Source: JAGVPT01 sp035505655
Lineage (GTDB): Bacteria > Bacteroidota > Ignavibacteria > UBA10030 > UBA8401
Direction of reading: 5' to 3'
DNA length: 64,000 nt
Assembly: GCA_035505655.1 (NCBI GenBank)
Contig: DATJQP010000083.1
Span: 1 to 64,000 of the forward strand
The translations under genes were made by a program, and so were the position numbers. The notes beneath the pieces are model-generated. The model saw nothing but the letters and a program-made list of their open reading frames with translations, was not told the origin of the DNA and searched no databases. Position 1 is the first letter of the stretch. Every line of letters begins with the position of its first letter. This document shows, piece by piece, positions 9,051-17,156 of this stretch.

Positions 9051-9794
9051 ATGAAATCTACGATTCTTTTCAGTCTCGCCGTTCTCCTCGTGTTCGCGTC
9101 GGCCGCAGACGCCCAGGAGAAGCTCTCGAAACAGGAGTGGCAGGACCAGATCACCCAGTACACCTCCCAGCGCGACCATCTCAAAGCGGAGCTTGCGATG
9201 CTGACACATCAGGTCGACAGCCTCAAGACAACACTGGCAAGTCTGGGAAAACAAGTCCAGTCGGTCCGTGATGAAACCCTCGCGCTCACCGGCGCGAACG
9301 CTGAAACGATCAGGCAATTCGAACAACGGCTCGGAGACCTCGAGCGAAGAGTTGCCCCTCTCCTCGTGATGTCGGATCAGGATCTCTATGTGCGCCGCTT
9401 CGAGGTCGATTCACTCCAGGCGGAGAAGGACGCCCTCTCAAAAGAGCGGATCGCGGATGCTGAACGGTACTACGAGAGACTTCAGAAGGTCCAGAACGAA
9501 CTCGACGGGCTCCGCGCCACGCTCGCGAAAGCAAAGTCGATCGCGGAATCGACTCAGCGGTACGTCGTTCGATCCTGGGCTAAGTACAAGGACTGCCTCT
9601 GGAACATCTCGAAGCAGAGAAAGATCTACGACAGTCCGTTTCTCTGGCCGAAGATCTGGCAGGCCAACCGGGATCAGATCAAAGACCCGGACCTCATCCG
9701 CATCGGTGAACACCTGAAGATTCCCCCCGAAGGTAGTTTGACGACTGCGGAGAAGCGGGCCGAGGAACATTACTGGAGCAAAAAGCACGCCTGA
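9051..9794 (+). CDS. Periplasmic coiled-coil protein with C-terminal LysM-like domain
   Basis: The 247-residue protein has a signal peptide (1-21, ending ADAQ), a long coiled coil (~25-185) with a short break near residue 105, and a C-terminal segment (~188-235) that reads like a divergent LysM: YVVRSWAKYKDCLWNISKQ, then WPKIWQANRDQIKDPDLI, then LKIPP. LysM domains bind peptidoglycan. It starts after TGAGGAG, 30 bp behind the small lipoprotein, and the pair ends at a strong terminator, so they are very likely one transcript. Expected location is the periplasm, bound to the cell wall. Confidence 0.78.
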   Translation: MKSTILFSLAVLLVFASAADAQEKLSKQEWQDQITQYTSQRDHLKAELAMLTHQVDSLKTTLASLGKQVQSVRDETLALTGANAETIRQFEQRLGDLERRVAPLLVMSDQDLYVRRFEVDSLQAEKDALSKERIADAERYYERLQKVQNELDGLRATLAKAKSIAESTQRYVVRSWAKYKDCLWNISKQRKIYDSPFLWPKIWQANRDQIKDPDLIRIGEHLKIPPEGSLTTAEKRAEEHYWSKKHA

Positions 9795-9825
9795 GAAACC
9801 CGCTTCAGTTCCGGCATTTCAATCG

Positions 9826-9861
9826 AGCCCCCCGGTAGGTCCACGGGGGGCTTTCTGTTTT
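9826..9861 (+). terminator. Rho-independent terminator after the LysM-like gene
   Basis: The 9-bp stem AGCCCCCCG / CGGGGGGCT with a 9-nt loop is followed by TTCTGTTTT. It ends the lipoprotein-LysM transcript. Confidence 0.9.
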
Positions 9862-10103
9862 GCGCGGAATCCATTCCAAACATCGCCACTTGACGGGCCG
9901 CCAAGGCCGCTTCGATTCCTTATCGGGTACTCGCGGGAGGTCAAAACCACAGACCGGTGGACATTTGCTTTGTTTTCTCTTATACTCCAGACGGATCAAC
10001 TCGCGTGGCCCCGGATCCGCAACTTGTTTTCCCGGCGAGGCCGCGGGCGGCGATACCAATGAGTGAGTACGGGGCGAAGAGGAACGTCGAAGGAGCGAGT
10101 GCA
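9862..10103. other. Spacer and leader upstream of the arylsulfotransferase-like gene
   Basis: The spacer between the LysM-like gene and the next gene (309 bases in all) holds the terminator at 9826-9861, a promoter at 9958-9986 and a leader of about 110 nt with AAGGAG just before the ATG at 10104. I see no other gene. Confidence 0.6.
9958..9986 (+). promoter_or_regulatory. Sigma70-like promoter for the arylsulfotransferase-like gene
   Basis: TGGACA (9958-9963), exactly 17 nt, then TATACT (9981-9986); each hexamer is 5/6 to the sigma70 consensus. The predicted start of transcription near 9993 lies downstream of the longest in-frame ATG (9957), supporting translation from 10104. Confidence 0.72.
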
Positions 10104-12038
10104 ATGATGGGATCAGCCGCGAGGAGATCCGGTACTGTCCGACGAACAGTCTGTTTTCTCATTTTCGTCTTTGCTTCGGTCGGCGGGGCGGAAACGCTTG
10201 CCGCCAGTGCGGGGCGCCTTCCCGGGGTTGTCTATCTCTCTCCTCTCCCCGGCTCCAATTACCTCACTCCTCAGACAACCATTATCATTCGTGCCTCGGG
10301 CACCTTCGACCCTGCCTCTCTGGAGAGTGGTTCGATTATCTCCGTCAGCGGTTCGGTGAGCGGTACGCACCACTGCTCATCGGTCTTGGTTCAGCACGAT
10401 AGCACTCTCCTTGTGATCCCGGAGACTCCTTTCTCTCACGGGGAAACCGTCGACGTCTCGACTTCGGGAGCTCTCCGGATTGCCGGGGGATCTGCCTTCC
10501 CACACCTCGATTTCATTTTCCACATCGGGGCTGGACCGCTCGCGACAAAGCAGTCGGGTGCCTGGAGAGAATTCGGGCCGCCGGATCTTCCCGCCTCAAG
10601 AGGGCCGGAGAGCCGCGGAGCTCAACAGCCGGCGAAAACGAGCACGGATACCCTCCCCACGGATTTTCCCATTCCGACCATCATTCAGCAGCACGAGCCT
10701 CTGAGCGAGAAGATCTTCCTGGGCACTTTCAAAACGGGGAGGACGGGATCGCATCGCGAGTTTATCACCCTCGTCCCCTCTGACGAACAGTACCTGATGA
10801 TCCTCGGGACCACGGGCGCTCCCCAGTACTGGAAGCGGATGCCCTCCGAGAATATGGGCTTTACGCTCCAGGCGAACGGCCTGCTGACCTATTACGACCT
10901 ATCCGCCGGACGCTACTTCGAAATGGACAGCTCATACAAGGTTGTGAACGATTACGAATGCGGCAACGGCTACCAGACGGACATTCATGAGTTGCGGGTG
11001 TTAAGCAACGGTCACGCCCTCCTCCTTGGCTACGACCCGGAAGTTGTGGACATGAGCAAGATTGCAGCGGGGGGAGATTCGACGGCGACGGTGTGGGGAA
11101 TGGTCATCCAGGAACTGGACGCCGGGAAGCACGTCATTTTTCAATGGAGGAGCTTCGATCACTTCCTCATCACCGACGCGACCCACGAAGACCTGACGGC
11201 AAGCAGCATCGATTATGTTCACCCGAACGCCCTCGAGCTCGACGGCGACGGCAACATCCTCCTCTCAAGCCGTCATCTTGACGAGATCACAAAGATCAAC
11301 CGGACGACGGGGGATATCATCTGGCGATGGGGCGGGAAGCACAATCAATTCCAGTTCATCAACGACACACTCGGGTTCTCGCACCAGCATTCGATCCGGC
11401 GAACTTCGGCGGGGACCTATATCCTCTTCGATAACGGCAACTACCGGCCTGTCGAATTCTCGCGCGGTGTCGAGTACTCGCTCGATGAAGAAAAGAAGAC
11501 GGCAACACAAATCTGGCAGTACCGCCACTCGCCGGATATTTTTGCGACGGCGATGGGATCGATAGAACGACTGCCCGACGGGGGAACAATTCTGGGGTGG
11601 GGAACCGCTTCGCTGGCGTTCACCGAACTCCGCGCCGACGGGACGGTTGCGCTCGAAGCGCAATTGCCCGACAGCATCGTCAGCTACCGGGCTCTCGCGT
11701 TCAACTGGCCGTCGGCCTCATCCGCGACCGCGGTAAAGAAGAAATTGCCGGGGCCGGGTTCGTTCTCGCTCGATCAGAATTATCCAAATCCGTTCAACCC
11801 TTCCACCTCGATCCGCTACACTCTCGGTGACCGCTCCAACGTCTCGCTGGCCGTCTACGACATTCTCGGACGCCGTGCTGCAACTCTTGCGCATGGGATC
11901 GAGGAGGCGGGGTCGCATTCCGTGACCATGAACGGAACCCGGCTTCCCGCCGGCAGTTATGTAATCCGGTTGCAGGCGAAGGTCTTGTCCACCGGCGAGG
12001 CCGTTCTGCTCACCCGCAAGATCACGCTGGTCAAATAG
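10104..12038 (+). CDS. Arylsulfotransferase (ASST)-like secreted protein with T9SS sorting domain
   Basis: The 644-residue product starts at ATG 10104, eight bases after AAGGAG; the longer frame from 9957 begins upstream of the predicted transcription start. It has a signal segment (~12-35), an Ig-like region (~40-140), a beta-propeller resembling aryl-sulfate sulfotransferase (~190-540) and a T9SS sorting domain (~565-644, NYPNPFNPST). ASST landmarks are visible: HPNALELDGDGNILLSSRHLD, the TGDIIWRWGG strand, and FSHQHSIRR followed by FDNGN, supplying the histidines and arginine expected of the active site. It may move sulfate between phenolic donors and acceptors outside the cell; the substrate is unknown. 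It is convergent with the next gene, 14 bp away. Confidence 0.82.
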   Translation: MMGSAARRSGTVRRTVCFLIFVFASVGGAETLAASAGRLPGVVYLSPLPGSNYLTPQTTIIIRASGTFDPASLESGSIISVSGSVSGTHHCSSVLVQHDSTLLVIPETPFSHGETVDVSTSGALRIAGGSAFPHLDFIFHIGAGPLATKQSGAWREFGPPDLPASRGPESRGAQQPAKTSTDTLPTDFPIPTIIQQHEPLSEKIFLGTFKTGRTGSHREFITLVPSDEQYLMILGTTGAPQYWKRMPSENMGFTLQANGLLTYYDLSAGRYFEMDSSYKVVNDYECGNGYQTDIHELRVLSNGHALLLGYDPEVVDMSKIAAGGDSTATVWGMVIQELDAGKHVIFQWRSFDHFLITDATHEDLTASSIDYVHPNALELDGDGNILLSSRHLDEITKINRTTGDIIWRWGGKHNQFQFINDTLGFSHQHSIRRTSAGTYILFDNGNYRPVEFSRGVEYSLDEEKKTATQIWQYRHSPDIFATAMGSIERLPDGGTILGWGTASLAFTELRADGTVALEAQLPDSIVSYRALAFNWPSASSATAVKKKLPGPGSFSLDQNYPNPFNPSTSIRYTLGDRSNVSLAVYDILGRRAATLAHGIEEAGSHSVTMNGTRLPAGSYVIRLQAKVLSTGEAVLLTRKITLVK

Positions 12039-12052
12039 TCTGCGCGGCTTTT

Positions 12053-12967
12053 TCAGAATTCCGACTCGGCCTTCAACCTCTCGAGGTCGGAGCGGATCCT
12101 TCCTGGACTCCCCCAGTCATTCCAGTAGACATCCCTCACCCTCATCACGGCGAGTCCATGCGGGTCATGCGCGAGGATCGCCTTTGAAAAATCGACGGCG
12201 GGAAGGCCGTTGTACACTTCCTGGATTGTCTCGTCTTCGGAAGGTGAATTGAGCTCGGCGTTGATCCGCTTGAAGGCCTGAAAGACGGAAGGGGTGACAA
12301 GGCGAAATTTTCTCAGAAAAGCGTTTGCGCTTCCGACGAGGACAAACGTGTTGCAGACGGTGCGGTCCTTCTGCAGAAGGTGAGCCTTCCGTGCATCCGG
12401 CTTCTCGAGGAAGCGCTTCACCCGAAAGATTTCGCATCCCCTCACTTCGGCGATCTTCATGCTCATCTCGATCCAGCCGTAGTCGGGGAGAAAGTCCTCG
12501 GATTTTGTTCCGAGGAGGATCAGATATTTCGGATGGCTCTCGGCGAACTCTTCGGCGGCGGAGACGTGCTCCATGAAACGCTCTTCATGGACGATGAAAT
12601 GATCCGATGGAAACGTGACGACCCGGGCCTCCGGGTCCCGGCGGAGAATATGAAGAAGCGGCAGGAGAATGCTGGCGGTGGTCTCTTTGTTTGCAGGCTG
12701 GGGAATGATATTCTCGCTCGCCATTGAGTCGAGGTCGGCGCGGGAGTATTCCCTGTGCTCGCCCTTAATGGTTACGAGGAGTCTGCTTCTCGGGATGAGC
12801 GACTCGGCCCGGGCGATCGTGTGCGCGAGCATGGATCGGGTTCCCGTGAAGACACAGTACTGCTTCGGACGGTCGGAATTAAATCGCTCGCGGATGTATT
12901 GCTGCAGGCGGACACCGTCTCCGGCTGCGAGCACTATACCCCAGAGATGGCTGTTGTCACGTAGCAC
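12053..12967 (-). CDS. Mannose-1-phosphate guanylyltransferase-like sugar nucleotidyltransferase
   Basis: The 304-residue protein belongs to the nucleotidyltransferase superfamily that makes NDP-sugars. The N-terminal GIVLAAGDGVRL loop (nucleotide binding), the RPKQYC motif characteristic of mannose-1-phosphate guanylyltransferases, and the FPSDHF stretch (metal-binding Asp) are all present. The length is close to the catalytic domain alone, with no C-terminal isomerase part. I chose GTG at 12967 because GGAGG lies five bases upstream and the motif begins just after; the longer frame adds 31 unrelated residues. It is the last gene of the polysaccharide locus and probably supplies GDP-mannose or a related donor. 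Confidence 0.82.
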   Translation of the reverse strand: MLRDNSHLWGIVLAAGDGVRLQQYIRERFNSDRPKQYCVFTGTRSMLAHTIARAESLIPRSRLLVTIKGEHREYSRADLDSMASENIIPQPANKETTASILLPLLHILRRDPEARVVTFPSDHFIVHEERFMEHVSAAEEFAESHPKYLILLGTKSEDFLPDYGWIEMSMKIAEVRGCEIFRVKRFLEKPDARKAHLLQKDRTVCNTFVLVGSANAFLRKFRLVTPSVFQAFKRINAELNSPSEDETIQEVYNGLPAVDFSKAILAHDPHGLAVMRVRDVYWNDWGSPGRIRSDLERLKAESEF

Positions 12968-13069
12968 GGCTCCCTCCGCGGTGTGACGGAAATATACTGA
13001 ATGACGGAGTGAATTGCGAAACGGAGAAAGGGGAAAGGAAGGCGTTGAGCAGCCGGGCATCCGCGCGAC

Positions 13070-13564
13070 TCATGGGAGGGAATGTTCCTTCTCCCATCGG
13101 GCCATCTCTTCGAGGAGGGGAAAGATCCTCGATACTTCCGCCTCGAGCTCGAGGAAACATCTCTCGTATTTCCTCTTCGCTTTGCCGGTGGGGTCGTTGA
13201 CGGAGAGGTCGGAGGGAAGGGGATTTGCGCCGAATTCCTTCAGGAGGAGTATCTTCTTCTCCCACTGCGGAAATATCCCTCGGATGATCCTCCGGTGAGG
13301 CTCCGCCATGCAGAGAATGAGCGACGCATCGTGAACCATCGCGTGGGTGACCTGCTGGGCGCGATGCGCCGAAATGTCGATGCCATGGTTTCTGCAGACA
13401 TCGATCGTCGAGTCGTCCGGGGGCATTTCGTAGAGCGCTTCCGTCCCGGCAGAATCAACGAGAAAAGAGGCGTTCAGCCCTTTCGCGGAGACCCTATGCC
13501 TGAGGATCGCCGCCGCCATGGCGCTCCGTGTGATATTTGCCGTACAGACGAAAAGAATATTCAT
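13070..13564 (-). CDS. Low-molecular-weight protein-tyrosine-phosphatase
   Basis: The 164-residue cytoplasmic phosphatase begins with the LMW-PTP active-site loop CTANITR (Cys7, Arg13, a CX5R motif) and has the general-acid aspartate in NDPTG (Asp124). Length is usual for the family. In capsule and O-antigen loci such enzymes (Wzb, Etp, CpsB-like) dephosphorylate the tyrosine cluster of the Wzc kinase, and a Wzc-like kinase is encoded upstream at 39439-41823. It lies one base from the stop of the histidine-kinase-like gene. The isoleucine in the loop favours tyrosine over arginine phosphatase activity. Confidence 0.92.
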   Translation of the reverse strand: MNILFVCTANITRSAMAAAILRHRVSAKGLNASFLVDSAGTEALYEMPPDDSTIDVCRNHGIDISAHRAQQVTHAMVHDASLILCMAEPHRRIIRGIFPQWEKKILLLKEFGANPLPSDLSVNDPTGKAKRKYERCFLELEAEVSRIFPLLEEMARWEKEHSLP

Positions 13565-13565
13565 T

Positions 13566-15905
13566 TCACTGTCCGTCCAGAACCGACCGAACGGCTAGAA
13601 TGAGGTCGTCGAAGAGGAACGGTTTCATGAGGATATCGCGTATTCCGAGCCCGAGGAAATCGGCTTTGGCCTTGAGGTCGATCGCCCCGGTGGCGAGGAT
13701 TGTCTTGAGCTGAGGTTTCTTTGCGAGGAGGCGCTTAATCAGCTCTTCGCCGTTCATCATCGGCATTTTGAGGTCGGAAACGACCAGAGCGATCTCCGCC
13801 TCATGGGCGTTGAAGACGTCGAGTCCATCCGCCCCGTCCTTCGCGGTGTAGATCGTGTACCCCATCGAGCGAAGCCCGTGAGCATAAAGGTCTCTGAAAG
13901 ATTCCTCGTCGTCAACGACAAGAATACATTCGTTCCCCCCGCGAAGCTCCTCCTCGGCCGGTTTCCCGGTCCCCGCCGATTCGTGAGATACAACGGGAAG
14001 GTAAAACGCCACCGAGGTCCCGCTCCCCTTTGCGCTCTCGACCGTAATGAACCCCGAATGCCGTTGGACAATCCCATACGCCACGGAAAGCCTCAATCCC
14101 GCGCTCTGGTCGGTCGAACGCGCGCTGAAGTAGGGCTCGAAGACACGCCGCCTGCTGTATTCATCCAGCTCCCGTCCGGAATCCGATACCTTCACTTCTA
14201 CGAATTCACGCCCGGCTAGTTCTGCAGACCTCTTACGAAGCACCGCGGGGTCGGCCATGGAGACTCTGACGGTAATCTCTCCATCTCCGGTTATCCTGGA
14301 TTGCCCGGTGAGAGCAAGGTTGACGAGAGCCTGGTGGAGCTGGTGGACGTCTCCCTTGACGACGGAGAGATTGTCTTCGCGGAGTACCGAGAGGCGTGTG
14401 GTCGCCGGAAGCGAAAGGCGTAGGACTTTCTCAACCTGTCGGACGAGCTTGTCGAGAAGGACCGGCTTCTGTTCCGTCTCTTTCGACCGTGCAAAGAGAA
14501 GAAGGTCGTCCGCCAGCTCGGATGCCCGGTTCGACTGTGCGACGATCATATCGACGTACTGCGAACGGGGCTGGGCGGTTTCCCTGGCGATCATTTCCGC
14601 AGCGTTCATGACGATGCCGAAGATGTTCTTAAGGTTGTTCCCGATGCCAACCGCCAATTCACCCAACGCATCCATCTTCTGAACTTGCTGGGAGTCGGCC
14701 TCAAGCTTCCTTTGTTCGCTCACATCGCGGAAGACACTCAGGAGAAGCTTTTCTGCCGAGTCAAACTCGAGGAATGAATGCTTCACTTCGACCGGCACCT
14801 CTTCTCCTCCTGTCCGCGTGATGACCTGGGAATTCGGCATTTTCAGCGTCCCGGCGTCGAATTGCGCCCGGAATGCGGAGTTCGAGGCGTACCTCGCCTC
14901 GAGGTTTTCATCCCCCTGACGATATTCTCTCAGGATTTCGTCGTTTGATTTACCGACAAGGTCGCAGTAGGCCGAATTCACCATGACGACCCGTCCGTAC
15001 CGGTCCATGAGCCGGAACCCATCCTTCGATCCTTCGAAGATGGTCCGGAACCTGTTCTCGCTCTTGTTGAGCGAAGCCTGAGCCGATCTCAGTTTCCGGA
15101 CGTCGCGTTGAAGGGTAAGGAGAAGAACAAGAACGACGATCCAGAGAATTGCCCCGGCAACAGCCAGACCGACGATCTTCGTGGTCCAGAAGTTATACTT
15201 GCTGTCCGCCACGTCGACACTGAGGAGTTGTCCGAAACCGCCGACCTCCCTCTGGATCCGGGTTCCGGCGGGAGCGTTAGAGTATCCCGTCGAAGCAATG
15301 GCACGGCCGACTCCCGAGAAGAGTGTCACCTCCGAATTCTGGACGGGATGCATCTGGAGAGCTGTTTTGAGGAGCTCCGTCGCACTGTAAATCGCCACAA
15401 GCGAGAAGGGTGGAGTACCGGTTTGCCCCGCAGCGAAACGGGTCCTGAAATAATAATCCGGGCCGAGGGGATATGCCTGAGTATAGCGGATGTCTGCCCA
15501 GCGCTCGGGGTAGGTCAACTTCGTCGTGTCTCCGCGCAGAAGCAATGCGTAGGCATCCGTCGTGCTGTCCTTCGCGACAACCCACCGGATCGATCCGTCC
15601 CCCCCTTTTGCGGCGATTCCGACGATCTCCGGATGGATCCTGATGTATTCCTCGCACAGTTGTCGTCGTTGGGGGGGGTCCGGCTGATCGTTCAACTGCG
15701 CGATGAAGAAGCGCTCGTTGGAGAGGAGGATGGTCCGGATGGAACTGCTCAGAAGATCCACATCGCGCTGGACCCTCTCCGTTTCCCGTGAGGTGCTCCG
15801 GTCATAGAGAACGCCCATGAACGCGGCAAAAAGCGCGCCCAAGCACAGGCAAAGGACAATGCTTCCTCCGTTCCCTCCTCCTCTTGTCCCTATCCTACGT
15901 CTCAT
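13566..15905 (-). CDS. Degenerate hybrid histidine kinase (pseudokinase) with intact receiver domain
   Basis: The 779-residue membrane protein has two transmembrane segments (~14-34 and ~243-265) around a periplasmic Cache-like sensor (~40-240), then PAS (~280-400), a kinase core (~405-640) and a receiver (~658-779). The kinase core has lost key residues: the H-box reads GIGNNLKN, with Asn423 where the phosphorylated histidine belongs; the N-box has Thr533 in place of its asparagine; the G1 loop is DSGRE (Glu579 for Gly); and G2 reads SAGLRL. The receiver keeps Asp665, Asp666, phospho-acceptor Asp711, Thr739 and Lys761. It therefore probably senses or scaffolds and cannot autophosphorylate; the receiver could be charged by another kinase. 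Confidence 0.85.
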   Translation of the reverse strand: MRRRIGTRGGGNGGSIVLCLCLGALFAAFMGVLYDRSTSRETERVQRDVDLLSSSIRTILLSNERFFIAQLNDQPDPPQRRQLCEEYIRIHPEIVGIAAKGGDGSIRWVVAKDSTTDAYALLLRGDTTKLTYPERWADIRYTQAYPLGPDYYFRTRFAAGQTGTPPFSLVAIYSATELLKTALQMHPVQNSEVTLFSGVGRAIASTGYSNAPAGTRIQREVGGFGQLLSVDVADSKYNFWTTKIVGLAVAGAILWIVVLVLLLTLQRDVRKLRSAQASLNKSENRFRTIFEGSKDGFRLMDRYGRVVMVNSAYCDLVGKSNDEILREYRQGDENLEARYASNSAFRAQFDAGTLKMPNSQVITRTGGEEVPVEVKHSFLEFDSAEKLLLSVFRDVSEQRKLEADSQQVQKMDALGELAVGIGNNLKNIFGIVMNAAEMIARETAQPRSQYVDMIVAQSNRASELADDLLLFARSKETEQKPVLLDKLVRQVEKVLRLSLPATTRLSVLREDNLSVVKGDVHQLHQALVNLALTGQSRITGDGEITVRVSMADPAVLRKRSAELAGREFVEVKVSDSGRELDEYSRRRVFEPYFSARSTDQSAGLRLSVAYGIVQRHSGFITVESAKGSGTSVAFYLPVVSHESAGTGKPAEEELRGGNECILVVDDEESFRDLYAHGLRSMGYTIYTAKDGADGLDVFNAHEAEIALVVSDLKMPMMNGEELIKRLLAKKPQLKTILATGAIDLKAKADFLGLGIRDILMKPFLFDDLILAVRSVLDGQ

Positions 15906-15926
15906 CGAGCATCCATCCTTTCGGTA

Positions 15927-17156
15927 TTATGGGTAGAAGCTGATCCTTCCGGTCCAGAACTTCGTCAGAAGGTTTGCGGTGAGGTTCCTTCGTTCCCTGC
16001 GCGGCATGTTGGCGGCTCGGATAGCACTGTCTGCGAAGGTGTCGAGAGTATATCTTCCTACGGATTCCTCCGACCGGACCTTGATCGCGCGACGTTCGTC
16101 ATCCGAAAGTGTCGCCACGCGCTCCATGAGAAGAGCCAGCGCCGCGGCGTCCCCCGGTTCGAACGTCCACCCATTCCTTCCCTCTTCCACCAGCGCCCGA
16201 CCGGCCCCGACGCCCTTGCTGACTATAACCGGCAGACCCGACGCCATCGCCTCGTTCACGACAAGCCCCCAGGTTTCGACTTCGCTTGGCAGGACAAGAG
16301 CGCCGGCGAGGGCGTAATACGGGCAGATTTCCTCGCCAAACTTTCCCCCCACAAACTTCACGAGGGGATATTTCGCCATCATCGTCTCGTGCATCCGGAG
16401 GTCTTCCCCTTCCCCCACGAGGACGAGTCCCCACGAGTTGCCCGACATGGCACGCGAGTACCGGCGGTACGCCTCGAGAAGAGTGGTGAGCCCCTTTCTC
16501 CGGATGAACCTTCCGACAAAGAGGAAGTATCGCTCCGGGAGACCAAGCGCTGCTCTCAGGGTCGCCTCATCCGAGCGTGCGGCGGCGGCTCCGCGCGCGT
16601 AGAAATCATTGTCGACCACATCGACGGAGCAGACGATCCGCTCCTTCGGGAAACCCTTTCCGACGTAGTACGAAGCGTGCGATTCCGCGGGGACGAACGC
16701 AACGTCGACGTTGTTGTGGATGATCGTCTTCGCCTGCGAAACGATCCACCCGCGCCGGTCGGAGCACTCCCATGCGTCGTCCATCATAACGCTAAGCCTG
16801 TCGCTGACGAGGCAGTACTTTATCGCGGCCATACCCGACGGGAAGGGCGTCGAGGGGGCGAAGACGACGTCCGGCTGCAATCGGCTGAGCGCCCGGAGCA
16901 CGACGGCGTGGATCTTCGATGCCGACAGCGCCCGGTAGGATTTCCCCGAAAACAGACAAAGGTAGTTCTCGCCGGGAACACCCGGTGTCTCGGGAAACGG
17001 ATACAGGGCGTCTTTCGATGCCACTTCGATTGCCGTGAGCCGCCAACCGATCTCAAGAAGCCTTTTCCGAAGATGACGAATGCGCGCGACATGATACGGG
17101 AGGAACTTGGTCCAGAGAATCGCCACACTCTTTCCGGAAAGCGCGGGGGCGGTCAA
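15927..17156 (-). CDS. Glycosyltransferase family 4
   Basis: The 409-residue cytoplasmic enzyme has a GT-B fold of the GT4 type. The C-terminal half has FVGRFIRRKGLTTLLEAY, then VGEGED, and the E-x7-E donor-binding region EVETWGLVVNEAMASGLPVIVS. It presumably adds one sugar to the lipid-linked glycan. The start is a TTG whose last bases overlap the stop of the upstream O-antigen-ligase-like gene (TTGA), with GAGG upstream, so translation is probably coupled. Donor and acceptor cannot be read from sequence. Confidence 0.88.
   Translation of the reverse strand: MTAPALSGKSVAILWTKFLPYHVARIRHLRKRLLEIGWRLTAIEVASKDALYPFPETPGVPGENYLCLFSGKSYRALSASKIHAVVLRALSRLQPDVVFAPSTPFPSGMAAIKYCLVSDRLSVMMDDAWECSDRRGWIVSQAKTIIHNNVDVAFVPAESHASYYVGKGFPKERIVCSVDVVDNDFYARGAAAARSDEATLRAALGLPERYFLFVGRFIRRKGLTTLLEAYRRYSRAMSGNSWGLVLVGEGEDLRMHETMMAKYPLVKFVGGKFGEEICPYYALAGALVLPSEVETWGLVVNEAMASGLPVIVSKGVGAGRALVEEGRNGWTFEPGDAAALALLMERVATLSDDERRAIKVRSEESVGRYTLDTFADSAIRAANMPRRERRNLTANLLTKFWTGRISFYP

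Noticed and set aside
1..12038. SusC/SusD polysaccharide utilisation locus
   Set aside because: There is a TonB receptor and GH9, but no SusD-like gene, and a terminator separates the first genes.
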